From NCBI RefSeq assembly GCF_039696035.1, contig NZ_CP155567.1:434001-498000 (forward strand): a stretch of DNA of 64,000 nucleotides, in the 5' to 3' direction. Origin of the DNA: Microbulbifer sp. SAOS-129_SWC. Its GTDB lineage: Bacteria > Pseudomonadota > Gammaproteobacteria > Pseudomonadales > Cellvibrionaceae. Shown piece by piece: positions 43,994 to 53,177 of this stretch. The notes beneath the pieces are model-generated. The model had not been told where the DNA came from. It saw only the letters and a program-made list of their open reading frames with translations, and made no database searches. Position 1 is the stretch's first letter, and every line of letters begins with the position of its first letter. The translations under genes were made by a program, and so were the position numbers.

Positions 43994-45091
43994 ATGGGTC
44001 ACAACGCATTCGAATGGCTGACCGAACGGCTCGCCTCACATCGCTGCCAGTACTGGGCACTGCAGCTGAGCGGTTGGGGTGGCTATACGCTGCTTACTTT
44101 CGTGGGCAGTTTTTTCTGGGTCGAGAACCACTGGGTACACTCCGGCTACATCGCCGTTGCCACCACCTCCGGCGTGGGGCTGTCGGAAATCATGCGCCGC
44201 GGCTTCCAGCGCCTGTGGGACAAGGCGCCGGCGACGCGCCTGTTCGGCTCGCTGGTGGTGGTACTGATCGCAGCGCTGGTGTGGGCCGGCATCAAGTTCG
44301 GCGGTTCCCTGTGGCTGTATGGCAAGCCCGGCGGCGACGGCGAGCACCCGGTGGTGCTGGCGGTGTACTGGTTTTCCTACTCGTTCCTGCTGCTGATGAC
44401 CTGGACCGCGCTCTACTACGGCATCAAGTATTACCAGGCGTCGCTGACCCAGCAGGAGAAGGCGCTGCGCGCGGAATCCATGGCCCACCAGGCCCAGCTG
44501 AAAATGCTGCGCTATCAGCTGAATCCGCATTTCCTGTTCAACACCCTGAACGCGATTTCCACCCTGATCCTCGACGGTGACGGCCGCACCGCCAACGATA
44601 TGGTAACGCGGCTGTCGCAATTCCTGCGCCACTCGCTGGATAATGACCCGATGCAGAGAGTCAGCCTCGCCAAGGAAGTGGAAGCGCTGATGCTGTACCT
44701 GGATATCGAAAAGGTCCGTTTCGCCGACCGCCTGGGGGTGAACCTGGATCTCGAGGGCGATTCGCCGCGGGCCTTGGTGCCCAGCCTGCTGTTGCAACCG
44801 CTGGTGGAAAACGCGATCAAATACGGGATCTCGCAGCGCGAGTGGGGCGGCGAGATCACGATCAAGGGGCGAGTGTTCGCCGGCGAACTGCTGCTGGAAG
44901 TGAGTGACAACGGACCGGGAATCGCGGAGGAGGAACTCGTCCGGCTGGGTTCCTCCGGTTACGGGGTCGGGATTCGCAATACCTGCGAGCGCCTGTACGC
45001 CCTCTACGGCAGTGACCAGAAGGTGCGTTTCTGCAACCGCCCGGAAGGCGGCTTGGCGGTGCATATCAGGATTCCCTACGAACAGGAATAA
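43994..45091 (+). CDS. LytS/AlgZ-type sensor histidine kinase
   Basis: A 365-residue membrane kinase: four hydrophobic segments (about 20-155), a coiled-coil linker, the His_kinase box QLNPHFLFNTLNAIS with phospho-His179, and an ATPase domain (about 255-360) with PLVENAIKYG and DNGPGI. The class pairs with LytTR regulators, and one follows 4 bp downstream. AlgZ/FimS of Pseudomonas controls alginate and twitching with AlgR; whether this pair is the same system is not shown. ATG at 43994 preferred (AGGA 4 nt upstream); in-frame alternatives lie at 43970 and upstream. Confidence 0.88.
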   Translation: MGHNAFEWLTERLASHRCQYWALQLSGWGGYTLLTFVGSFFWVENHWVHSGYIAVATTSGVGLSEIMRRGFQRLWDKAPATRLFGSLVVVLIAALVWAGIKFGGSLWLYGKPGGDGEHPVVLAVYWFSYSFLLLMTWTALYYGIKYYQASLTQQEKALRAESMAHQAQLKMLRYQLNPHFLFNTLNAISTLILDGDGRTANDMVTRLSQFLRHSLDNDPMQRVSLAKEVEALMLYLDIEKVRFADRLGVNLDLEGDSPRALVPSLLLQPLVENAIKYGISQREWGGEITIKGRVFAGELLLEVSDNGPGIAEEELVRLGSSGYGVGIRNTCERLYALYGSDQKVRFCNRPEGGLAVHIRIPYEQE

Positions 45092-45095
45092 AAAC

Positions 45096-45914
45096 ATGAG
45101 TGCTGTACAGGAAAAACTGCGGGCCATCATCGTGGATGACGAGCCGCTGGCGCGGCGCGGCCTGCGCCTGCGCCTGGGGGTGATGCCGGGGATCGACATC
45201 GTGGCGGAATGCGGCAACGGCCGCGAAGCGCGCGAGCGGATACTGGAATTGGCGCCGGATGTGGTGTTCGTGGATATCCAGATGCCCGGCGTCAACGGCC
45301 TGCAGCTGGTGCAACAGCTGCCGGTAGAGCAGTTGCCGCAGATCGTGTTTGTCACCGCCTACGACCAGTACGCGGTGGAGGCCTTCGAGGTCAATGCAGT
45401 GGACTATGTGCTGAAACCGATCGAGGAACAGCGCCTGACCCTGGCGATCGAGCGGGTGCGCGAGAAGCTGGCCAGCGCCGATATCGCCAGCCAGCGCGAG
45501 CAGCTGCTCGAAGCGGTGGCCGACCTGACGCAGGAATCGCCCCAGGTACTGGAACAGAAACTGGCCGCCGGCGAGCTCGGTGCGAGCGCCTACCCGGACA
45601 AGATTGCGATCAAGGATTCCGGCAAGATTACCCTGGTGCCGGCGCAGGATATCGACTGGATCGACGCCGCCGGCGACTACATGTGTGTGCATGCCAGCGG
45701 CGAAACCCACGTGATGCGTATCACCATGAAGGAACTGGAACAGCAGCTGGATCCGAAACAGTTCCAGCGTATTCACCGCTCCACCATCGTCAACCTGAAC
45801 CGGGTGCGCGAGATCTGCGCGCATATCAACGGCGAATACCACCTGGTGCTGAACAACGGCGAGCGCCTGAAAATGAGCCGCAGCTACAAGAACAAGGTGC
45901 AGCACTTCCTGTAG
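45096..45914 (+). CDS. LytTR-family response regulator (AlgR-like)
   Basis: A 272-residue regulator: receiver domain (about 8-125) with the acid pair VDDEP, phospho-Asp60 (VFVDIQMPG), TAYDQYAVEAF and VLKP; then a 40-residue linker and a LytTR DNA-binding domain (about 165-270) with DIDWIDAAGDYMCVHASGETHVMR and FQRIHRSTIVNLNRV. Partner of the LytS-type kinase 4 bp upstream (AGGA within the end of the kinase gene). Targets unknown; AlgR-type members control surface polysaccharide and pili. Confidence 0.9.
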   Translation: MSAVQEKLRAIIVDDEPLARRGLRLRLGVMPGIDIVAECGNGREARERILELAPDVVFVDIQMPGVNGLQLVQQLPVEQLPQIVFVTAYDQYAVEAFEVNAVDYVLKPIEEQRLTLAIERVREKLASADIASQREQLLEAVADLTQESPQVLEQKLAAGELGASAYPDKIAIKDSGKITLVPAQDIDWIDAAGDYMCVHASGETHVMRITMKELEQQLDPKQFQRIHRSTIVNLNRVREICAHINGEYHLVLNNGERLKMSRSYKNKVQHFL

Positions 45915-46013
45915 CGGCGCGGCCCCATCGAGATCAAGCCATGGGGTGCGAGTGGGGATAGGCGCCGCCGCTGAGTAGACTTCCCAATAGTCTGCAAGCG
46001 AGGGGATGCCGCC

Positions 46014-46697
46014 ATGCGCTACGTCATAGCACTGCTGCTCGGTTTCGCGGTCGCGCTGAGCTGGGCGCAGGACCGGGCCAGGTCCCTGCCTTCCGGTACG
46101 TCCCAGATCCTGGTGGGCGGTGAAACCTACTATTATTCGCGGGGATCTTTCTACCGCCTGGGAAACGGTGAGTACCGGCGCGTGAAGCCACCGCTGGGTG
46201 CGCGGGTTCCCTACGCGCCCGGGAGCAGCGGTACTTTCACCATGCGCGGTGACCGATACTTCGTGACTCGCAGTGGTTCCTTCCTGCGGTACGAGCCGAG
46301 CGGGGACGATTTTACCGTTGTCTCCCCGCCCGCCGGCTGGCGGGACTACTACCGGGGTTCGCCGGGTCTGCAGTCACTGGCTGCTCCCCGGGAGCCGCAG
46401 GTGACCGCGCAGGCACCGCAGGTGATTCCGCGCGCGGCGCCGCCGCCGGTCACGATTGTGCCGCGGCCCTTCCCACCGCCGGCCCCCGGCTACTACGCCG
46501 AGTATCGCGGCACGCCCCCCGGCGGCGGCTACTACGGCCGCTATGGCTTCCGTGACTACATCGGCGACCAGACCTATCGCGAGCGCCAGTCCACCTGCCG
46601 GCGCATCGCCACCGACCAGTCGCGCCGCGCCAAGGTCGGCCCCTATCGCCGCGAACCCGGCAGCTATCGGGACGAGTACGAACGCTGTATGCGCTGA
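46014..46697 (+). CDS. Secreted Tyr/Gly/Pro-rich protein (DUF6515-like)
   Basis: A 227-residue exported protein: signal peptide about 1-18 (ending SWA), then two similar short repeats of the form GETYYYSRGSFYRL and GDRYFVTRSGSFLRYE, a Pro-rich linker and a C-terminal CRRIATDQSRRAK...YERCMR segment with two cysteines. The YYY-SRGSFY units resemble DUF6515-type periplasmic proteins; function unknown. GAGGGGAT precedes the ATG. It may follow the LytTR regulator in one unit. Confidence 0.7.
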   Translation: MRYVIALLLGFAVALSWAQDRARSLPSGTSQILVGGETYYYSRGSFYRLGNGEYRRVKPPLGARVPYAPGSSGTFTMRGDRYFVTRSGSFLRYEPSGDDFTVVSPPAGWRDYYRGSPGLQSLAAPREPQVTAQAPQVIPRAAPPPVTIVPRPFPPPAPGYYAEYRGTPPGGGYYGRYGFRDYIGDQTYRERQSTCRRIATDQSRRAKVGPYRREPGSYRDEYERCMR

Positions 46698-46699
46698 CG

Positions 46700-46757
46700 C
46701 GGCTGCCGCAGGGGCAGCCGGCCTGGCCCGGCTGCCGCAGGGGCAGCCGGCCTGGCC
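46700..46757. repeat. 29-bp tandem duplication with hairpins
   Basis: Two exact 29-bp copies (46700-46728 and 46729-46757), each with the palindrome GGCTGCCGCAGGGGCAGCC, plus a 5-bp third start. They directly follow the DUF6515-like stop codon. Each copy could fold as a 7-bp stem; no T-run. Confidence 0.8.
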
Positions 46758-46836
46758 CGGCTACACTGAAAGACAGATCTCCACGAATCGGCGTTGTTCT
46801 TTACGCCGGAGTTGCTGTCACGGATAGATTAGGGCT

Positions 46837-49029
46837 ATGGCGGGCGATTGCAGTATTTCCTCCACTCGCGTTGCACCAGGTGGCCCCGGTTGTCTCGGTG
46901 GCAGCGCCGCCCGTGTATTGCTGATCGTCCTGATCGGTTTGCTGTTCGTCGGTAGTTCCGTGACCGCCAGCGCGCAACTTCCCTCCCAAAAGCCGGACAA
47001 GTTTGAACCGACGATTCCCGATTTCAGCGACCCCAGCGCCGACTGGTGGACGGACTGGCCCGATGCCACCGCCGACGAGCGCAAGCAGTGGCTGCAGGCG
47101 CTGACCGAGGCCTGGAAAGACTGGCGTGGCAAACTGCCGGACAATCCCGATCTCAAGGCCCGCGCCGACGCCATCAGCAACAGCCTCAGTGGTATCGCCG
47201 TCACCTGGAAGAAATACGGCGAGTACCAGAAGATGCCGGTGCTGCCCAAGGTGGAGTTTCCGCGCAACCCGGATGTCCTCGCCTGGGCCGAGGCCGACGC
47301 CGCCGTGGCCCGCGGCCACCAGCGCCTTGTCGGCGTGCAGCTGGAGCTGCGCCAGACGGGGGACACCCTGGCCCAGTCCCTGAATCAGCTGCGCCAGCAG
47401 GTGGTGGTGCTGCGGGAAGTCGGTAGCGATGAACTCAAGCGCGAGACCGCCACGCTGGCGCTGCTGCAGGCGCAGTTCAACCATCTCAATATCATCGAGC
47501 AGAAAGCGGCGCTGGAACAGCAGATGAGCGCCTGGAAGGAGCAGATTGCGGTGGCCCAGAGCCAGCTCAATCGCATGCTCGGGGAACTGCAGTACAGCGA
47601 CAAGGCGGCGGCAAAACTGAAGCAGGCCATCGGCGGACAGCAGGATCGCATCGAAAAACTCTCCGCCGACCGCTCGGCACTGCAGGCCCGGAGCGTGCAG
47701 TCGACCGCCAGTCCGGACGCGGATATGGAGCGCGACCTGAAGAAAATGCTGCTCGAAACCAACCTGCTGGAAGCGCACCTGAAAAAGCGCAAAAACGAGC
47801 TGCTGCAATCCATCAACGCGGTGCTGCAGAGCGGTAATGGCGAGCACTCGCTGGTGCTGGACCGCAACCTGGTGGAAACGGCGCACTCCATGAGCGACAG
47901 CATTTCGCGCGAGCTGAATGTGCGCCAGCGCCAGGTGAGCGCCTGGGCCGGCAAGCAGAGCGAGAGCATGAAACGCTGGTGGCAGTATTTCGAGAAGATC
48001 AGCAGCGCCCTCGGCACCGACAACGACCTGATCGAAGATGTACAGCGCTACGAAGTGGCGCAGCTGCAGGTTTACAAGCAGCACCAGGGCTGGTGGGCCA
48101 CGGTGCGTGAGCGCAGCGGACATTATCTCGGCCTGGCCTACACCCACTGGCGCAAGCTGGCCGACTACAAGCTGTTCACGATCAGCGAAAGCCCGATTAC
48201 GCCGCGCGCCATCGCCAAGATCATCTTCGTGCTGGTGTGCGCCTGGCTGATTTCCAGCCTTACCCGGCGCTTCCTGCAGCGGCTGGTGCGCAAGAATCAC
48301 GCCAGCAAGCAGTCCATGTACACCCTGGGGCGGGTGCTGCACTACAGCATTATCGCGGTCGCATTGCTGGTGGCACTGGGCATGCTGGGGCTGGATACCT
48401 CCAAACTGGCGCTGGTTGCCGGCGCCCTGTCGGTGGGTATCGGTTTCGGCATGCAGGCGATCTTTTCCAACTTTATCTCCGGCCTGATCCTGTTGTTCGA
48501 GCAGCCGCTGCGGGTGGGTGACCTGGTGGAGCTGGAGTCCGGCGTGTTCGGTCGTATCCGTGATATCAATGTGCGCTCCACACGTATCACCACCCGCGAC
48601 AATGTCGACATCCTGGTACCCAACACGGAGTTTGTCGCCGGCCGGGTGATCAATCACACGCTCGACGACCCGGTACGCCGCATTCATATCCCCTTCGGGG
48701 TCGCCTACGGCTCGGATCCGGACTTGGTGCGCGAAGCGGCCATGGACGCCGCCGAACAGGTTCCCATTACGCACACCGACTGGCAGCGCAAAACCGAGGT
48801 GTGGCTGATGGAGTTCGGCGACAGCGCACTCAATTTCAAGCTGGTGGTATGGATCAACAGCAATATGGTGTCGCCGCTCGGTGACCCCTACGCGCTCTAC
48901 AACCTGGAGTTGCTGCGGGAACTGAATGAGCGCGACATCGAGGTGCCCTTCCCGCAGCGGGATCTCCACGTGCGCAGCTGGGAGGCGCCGCTGCCGATTG
49001 CGCGCCCGCCCGACGCGCCCGAGAGCTAG
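46837..49029 (+). CDS. MscS-family mechanosensitive channel (large, MscK-like)
   Basis: A 730-residue channel protein. It has a signal or first membrane segment (about 24-45), a long periplasmic coiled-coil domain (about 50-430), then the MscS core: membrane helices about 455-545 with the glycine/alanine-rich pore helix (LALVAGALSVGIGFGMQAIFSNFISGLIL) and a beta/cytoplasmic domain (GDLVELESGVFGRIRDINVRSTRITTRDNVDILVPN). Such large homologues protect against osmotic downshift and resemble MscK/MscM, but with fewer membrane helices. The ATG has only a weak AGGG upstream. Confidence 0.9.
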   Translation: MAGDCSISSTRVAPGGPGCLGGSAARVLLIVLIGLLFVGSSVTASAQLPSQKPDKFEPTIPDFSDPSADWWTDWPDATADERKQWLQALTEAWKDWRGKLPDNPDLKARADAISNSLSGIAVTWKKYGEYQKMPVLPKVEFPRNPDVLAWAEADAAVARGHQRLVGVQLELRQTGDTLAQSLNQLRQQVVVLREVGSDELKRETATLALLQAQFNHLNIIEQKAALEQQMSAWKEQIAVAQSQLNRMLGELQYSDKAAAKLKQAIGGQQDRIEKLSADRSALQARSVQSTASPDADMERDLKKMLLETNLLEAHLKKRKNELLQSINAVLQSGNGEHSLVLDRNLVETAHSMSDSISRELNVRQRQVSAWAGKQSESMKRWWQYFEKISSALGTDNDLIEDVQRYEVAQLQVYKQHQGWWATVRERSGHYLGLAYTHWRKLADYKLFTISESPITPRAIAKIIFVLVCAWLISSLTRRFLQRLVRKNHASKQSMYTLGRVLHYSIIAVALLVALGMLGLDTSKLALVAGALSVGIGFGMQAIFSNFISGLILLFEQPLRVGDLVELESGVFGRIRDINVRSTRITTRDNVDILVPNTEFVAGRVINHTLDDPVRRIHIPFGVAYGSDPDLVREAAMDAAEQVPITHTDWQRKTEVWLMEFGDSALNFKLVVWINSNMVSPLGDPYALYNLELLRELNERDIEVPFPQRDLHVRSWEAPLPIARPPDAPES

Positions 49030-49119
49030 CCGCGCCGCCTGAATTTTGTGCAGAGTGTTTGTTCCGCAGCCGCCGCGCGGGTATTCTCTGGAGTTTGTCA
49101 TCCACACAGGCTTGCGCCC

Positions 49120-50526
49120 TTGCTGATCATCCCACTGCAGAACAAGCCCGACTGGCGCCGCCCGCCGCTGATGTGCTTTGCCCTGATCGCGCTCAACATC
49201 CTCGTGTTCGCCCTGTATCAGAGCGGCGACGAAGCCCGCTGGCAGAAGGCCGAGAATTACTACTTTGACAGCGGTCTGGCGGAACGCGAGGAACAGCAGC
49301 TGCTGATCTATATCGATGAGCTGCACCCGGAGTGGCGCATGCAGGCGGACGCCCAGGGCGAGGACTTCATCTATCAGGAGCTGCTGTGGAACAAGGAGTT
49401 CGAGCAGTGGCTGTTGCCGCGGCTGCGCGCCGAGGATAAGAGTGACTGGTTGGCCGATCGGCAACATTTCGCCCAGCTGCGCGACCAGCTCAGCAGCTTC
49501 GCCTACGGCCTCACCCCGGCCAAACCCACCGCGGCCGGATTTTTCGGCCATATGTTCCTGCACGGCAGCTGGGATCACCTGATCGGCAATATGGTGTTCC
49601 TGCTGCTGTTCGGCCTGTCGGTGGAACTGGCGCTGGGCGGACTCTGGTTTATCGCGCTGTACCTGCTCGGCGGTCTCGCCGCCGGGGGACTGCACGCACT
49701 GGTGGAGGCCGCCAGCCCGATGCCGATGGTGGGCGCCTCCGGCGCCGTGTCTGCGGTCATGGGCATGTTCGTGGCCATCTATGGCGTGCGCCGGCTGCGC
49801 TTCTTCTATTCACTCGGATTCCTGTTCGGCGAGTTCAGTGCACCGGCACTGCTAGTGCTGCCGCTGTGGCTGGGCAAGGAGTTATTCGGCTACTTCTACG
49901 GCGACGCCGGCATCGCCTACTGGGCGCATTTCGGCGGTCTGCTGGCCGGCTTTTTCTCCGCACTGGCACTGCTCGCGTTGCGGCCGTCGCTGGCGACCAT
50001 GCCGGAGGCCCACACCAATGCCACACCGACGCCGCAGCAGCGTGCGCTGGAGCGTATCGAGCGCTTCCAGCACGAGGGCAAACTGCTCGAGGCGGTGGAG
50101 GCGGCCAGCGCCGCAGTGCGTCAGTATCCGCGCTCGCTGCCGCTGATCGAGCGCGCCATTGAACTCAGTGCCGCGGCGCCGGACAGCGACGCCTACCACC
50201 GCGCCAACCTGGCGCTGTTCGCCCTGGCCGGTGACAGCGACAGCGATGCCGGCGCGATTGCCGCCGGCTGCCGCCTGTATCTGCAGACCGCCACCACGCC
50301 GCGCGCACTGGGTGCCAAGGTGTGCCTGTTGCTGGCACGCCGCGCCGCAGTGGAAAAAGACTGGCCCTGGCTGGAGGAAATGCTGCGGCGCCTGCACACG
50401 CTGCGTGTCGAGCACCCGCTGCTGCCGCGCCTGGGTATGGCGTTGGTCGAACACTACCGCCGCCTCGGCGAAGAGGGCCGCGCGCGCGAAGTCCTGCAGT
50501 GGCTGCGGGCGCCGGAAGTGAGCTGA
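49120..50526 (+). CDS. Rhomboid-family intramembrane protease with C-terminal helical repeat domain
   Basis: A 468-residue membrane protein with rhomboid motifs: HMFLHGSWDHLIGNMVFL, catalytic Ser in VGASGAVSAVMGMF and catalytic His in AYWAHFGGLLAGF. A first helix (about 16-34) is followed by an unusually long, charged loop of about 100 residues before the core. The C-terminal 140 residues form TPR-like helices in the cytoplasm. The start is taken as TTG at 49120, giving the common LLIIPLQNKPDWRRPP N-terminus; an ATG at 49048 would add 24 unlikely residues. Substrate unknown. Confidence 0.85.
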   Translation: MLIIPLQNKPDWRRPPLMCFALIALNILVFALYQSGDEARWQKAENYYFDSGLAEREEQQLLIYIDELHPEWRMQADAQGEDFIYQELLWNKEFEQWLLPRLRAEDKSDWLADRQHFAQLRDQLSSFAYGLTPAKPTAAGFFGHMFLHGSWDHLIGNMVFLLLFGLSVELALGGLWFIALYLLGGLAAGGLHALVEAASPMPMVGASGAVSAVMGMFVAIYGVRRLRFFYSLGFLFGEFSAPALLVLPLWLGKELFGYFYGDAGIAYWAHFGGLLAGFFSALALLALRPSLATMPEAHTNATPTPQQRALERIERFQHEGKLLEAVEAASAAVRQYPRSLPLIERAIELSAAAPDSDAYHRANLALFALAGDSDSDAGAIAAGCRLYLQTATTPRALGAKVCLLLARRAAVEKDWPWLEEMLRRLHTLRVEHPLLPRLGMALVEHYRRLGEEGRAREVLQWLRAPEVS

Positions 50527-50592
50527 CCTGCGCCCTTCCGCCGCCGTAGATATTCCGACACAACAAGAATAAACCCAGTGGGGAGGGGAACC

Positions 50593-53055
50593 ATGCGAGT
50601 TGGACTGCACGGTCTTTGTCTGTGCTTGTCGCTGCTGTTTAGCGGCGCGGTGTTGGCCGAGACCGCGGATACTTACCGGGATCGCTACGAGTTTTTCCTG
50701 CAGGAATCCTATGCAAAATACAGCCCGGAAGATGTCTCCGCCGACGCACCGGATCACGAGGACTTTCTCTATTACCTGGTCAAAAAAGGCCTGCGCGATG
50801 CGCCGCTGTACCGCGCTTATGGCGATCGCTACCACGCTTCAGCCCCCGTGGCCGAGGATGTGGTCGCGCTGGTGCTGTTGCGCATCGAGCTGCGGGAGCT
50901 CAAGAATGGACCTCGCGGGGACAACTACAAGAAAAAATACACGGCGACCAGGCAGCGGCTGACGCGGGCACTGCACGATGCGGTTACCCGCGACGGCGCA
51001 CAGACGTTGCTGGTGCGCGAGGCGGTGCGTATTCACAGCCGCGTGCTTGGTTGCAGCGACGACGGACTGATTGCGCTGCTGCAGGGCAGCCAAAACGGAT
51101 TGCAGATTGGCGTCGAAGAGTTAGATCATGGTGCGTGCAAGTCATTGTGGCAGCCGCTGGTCGATACCTACGGCCCGCGACCGGTTCTGGCCATGGTCGG
51201 TGTGCAGCAAATTGACCTGCGTCCGGAAGTGGAGTTGGCCCTGCTGGAGCGGGCTCAGCGCGAGGTGCTCGGCAGTGCGGAGGCCGATGCGGAGACAAAG
51301 GCCGCGTTTGCGTATTACTACCTGCGGAAACTCTACAGCATCGGTCTGAACCGGCGGCTATTACAGGAGTATCAGCGGTTTCCCGCAACAGTGCGGGAAA
51401 GTATGTTGGCAGTGCAGCGGCCGGACTGGACCATCCATGTCGATGGTGCGACTCTCGATGCGGGTATTATGAGCAATGCCATGCCGTTTGCGCTCGCAGC
51501 GGCATACCACGATCAGGGTGAAAACAAGGCAGCGCAGGATTTACTGAACAACATCGTACAGCTCAATCAGCGCCCGACCAAAAAGCATAAAAATGCGTGG
51601 GATTACCAAAGGCAGGAGAGCCCGTTCCAGCTGGGGGATCTGCTCGCCTATTCCCTGAATCCGGATGACCGCGACCTCTTTGAGCGCATGGTCGGCGATG
51701 GCAGAGTCGGCTGGTATTGGGCTTCGGTACGCGCCGCCCCGATCTGGAAAAAACTGGCCGCCGGTGTTGCCGCGCGAGGCGGCTATGACGAAATCGCCCG
51801 GGATATAGCCAGCGATCCATTTGCGCAGCGAAAATCCGGCGGCGACTATCAGGAAGCCGAACTTACCGAGAAAGCCCTGCAGCAACGCATCACTTATTTC
51901 CGCCAGCTGATCGCTCGCCGGGATCGCGAACTGCGCGCTGCGCTGGCGGAGATGCTGCCAGAATCGCACGAGTCCGCTGCCGCGCAAACGGTCGCACAGC
52001 GCCTGCGCGCAACGCCACCGCTGAACTATCCCCAGCACCCGCTGCCATCGGTGCCAACAGCGGGGGCATCCGGGGTAAAAGAGTCACACCAGGAAAAATC
52101 CCGGGGCGGTCAGGCAACGAAGACGGTCTCGGCCGTGGAAAAGTACCACCTGCCGCTGCCCGCGCATGCCATTGTTCGCAGCGAGGCGCGCAATGACGAA
52201 GTGGTGGTGATCTACAGCGCCCAGGATCTGGATGCAGTTGGCGAGGTGTCCAGCGGCGGCTATTGGATACTGCACTCGGACAACGCCGGGCTGGACTGGG
52301 ACGGCCCCTACTATACGGGCCTGCAGCTGTATGCGCCCTATGTGATCCTGCCGCACTCTACGCTGTCCCTGTTCGGCGATGGTGGCCTGAATATCGCGGT
52401 CGAGCGGCGCGAACTGGACAAGCGCAGCATCACGTTTCCACCGGTGGGACTGCGCGCGAAGAATATCCGCAAGAACCTCTTCATCACGATCCGCTGGCAA
52501 CAGTTGAAACAGGACTCGGATGGCGACGGCCTCACCGATATCGCCGAATACAAGCTGCTGCTGGATCCGCACCATACGGATTCAGACGGGGACGGCATCG
52601 ATGACGGTCACGACGCGCTGCCCAATGTACCTTTTGGTCGCCCCGGCGCGCGCTCCGCATTAATGGCGGCGATTCTGAAAGAGACACTCGGCTTCGACAA
52701 AGTGGCGATTATTACCGGGCTCGGTGGCGGCGCCGGTGACCTTTCCCGCGTGCTGCAACAGCACGATTTTTCCACCATTGGCAATCAACATACCCTGTTT
52801 GTGCAGGGTAGCCGGCAAGACTTCGCCGGTCTGAATCCGGCCGCGCGGATCATGGTGTTTTCCGCCGATGAGTATAAACAGATGGGTGACCGTATGGGGC
52901 TACTTTACCCGGTTAGCTTCAGCCCGTTGTTCGTCAACCGGCGCGGCGACAAGGCGGTGGTGCAGTGGAGCGCGGGTTGGACCGGCGGCAAGCTTATGCT
53001 GCATAGAAAAGGCGACCGCTGGGTGGCGAAGACGGTAGACCAGTGGGTGAGCTGA
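50593..53055 (+). CDS. Secreted protein with calcium-binding (TSP3-like) repeats
   Basis: An 820-residue exported protein with a signal peptide (about 1-23, ending VLA). The bulk (about 25-480) is an unknown helical domain; about 520-640 is beta-rich. Near residues 638-675 are two TSP3/EF-hand-like calcium loops, DSDGDGLTD and DSDGDGIDDGHD, and a C-terminal domain follows. No enzyme motif recognised. The ATG at 50593 is directly preceded by GGAGGGG; it lies 66 bp after the rhomboid gene, so co-transcription is possible. Confidence 0.75.
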   Translation: MRVGLHGLCLCLSLLFSGAVLAETADTYRDRYEFFLQESYAKYSPEDVSADAPDHEDFLYYLVKKGLRDAPLYRAYGDRYHASAPVAEDVVALVLLRIELRELKNGPRGDNYKKKYTATRQRLTRALHDAVTRDGAQTLLVREAVRIHSRVLGCSDDGLIALLQGSQNGLQIGVEELDHGACKSLWQPLVDTYGPRPVLAMVGVQQIDLRPEVELALLERAQREVLGSAEADAETKAAFAYYYLRKLYSIGLNRRLLQEYQRFPATVRESMLAVQRPDWTIHVDGATLDAGIMSNAMPFALAAAYHDQGENKAAQDLLNNIVQLNQRPTKKHKNAWDYQRQESPFQLGDLLAYSLNPDDRDLFERMVGDGRVGWYWASVRAAPIWKKLAAGVAARGGYDEIARDIASDPFAQRKSGGDYQEAELTEKALQQRITYFRQLIARRDRELRAALAEMLPESHESAAAQTVAQRLRATPPLNYPQHPLPSVPTAGASGVKESHQEKSRGGQATKTVSAVEKYHLPLPAHAIVRSEARNDEVVVIYSAQDLDAVGEVSSGGYWILHSDNAGLDWDGPYYTGLQLYAPYVILPHSTLSLFGDGGLNIAVERRELDKRSITFPPVGLRAKNIRKNLFITIRWQQLKQDSDGDGLTDIAEYKLLLDPHHTDSDGDGIDDGHDALPNVPFGRPGARSALMAAILKETLGFDKVAIITGLGGGAGDLSRVLQQHDFSTIGNQHTLFVQGSRQDFAGLNPAARIMVFSADEYKQMGDRMGLLYPVSFSPLFVNRRGDKAVVQWSAGWTGGKLMLHRKGDRWVAKTVDQWVS

Positions 53056-53177
53056 CGGATGAATACGTTGGCCTGGCTGGTGCGAGCCGGGCCGGACCGG
53101 TAATATCCGGTTGTTCAACGGCTTGATCGATCAAGAATAAAAAAGCCGACCCATAGCCAATCAATCGGGAAAGAGTA

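Noticed and set aside
46801..49695. 964-codon open frame antisense to the MscS channel and rhomboid genes
   Set aside because: His/Gln/Arg-rich shadow with no motifs; the sense genes are well supported.
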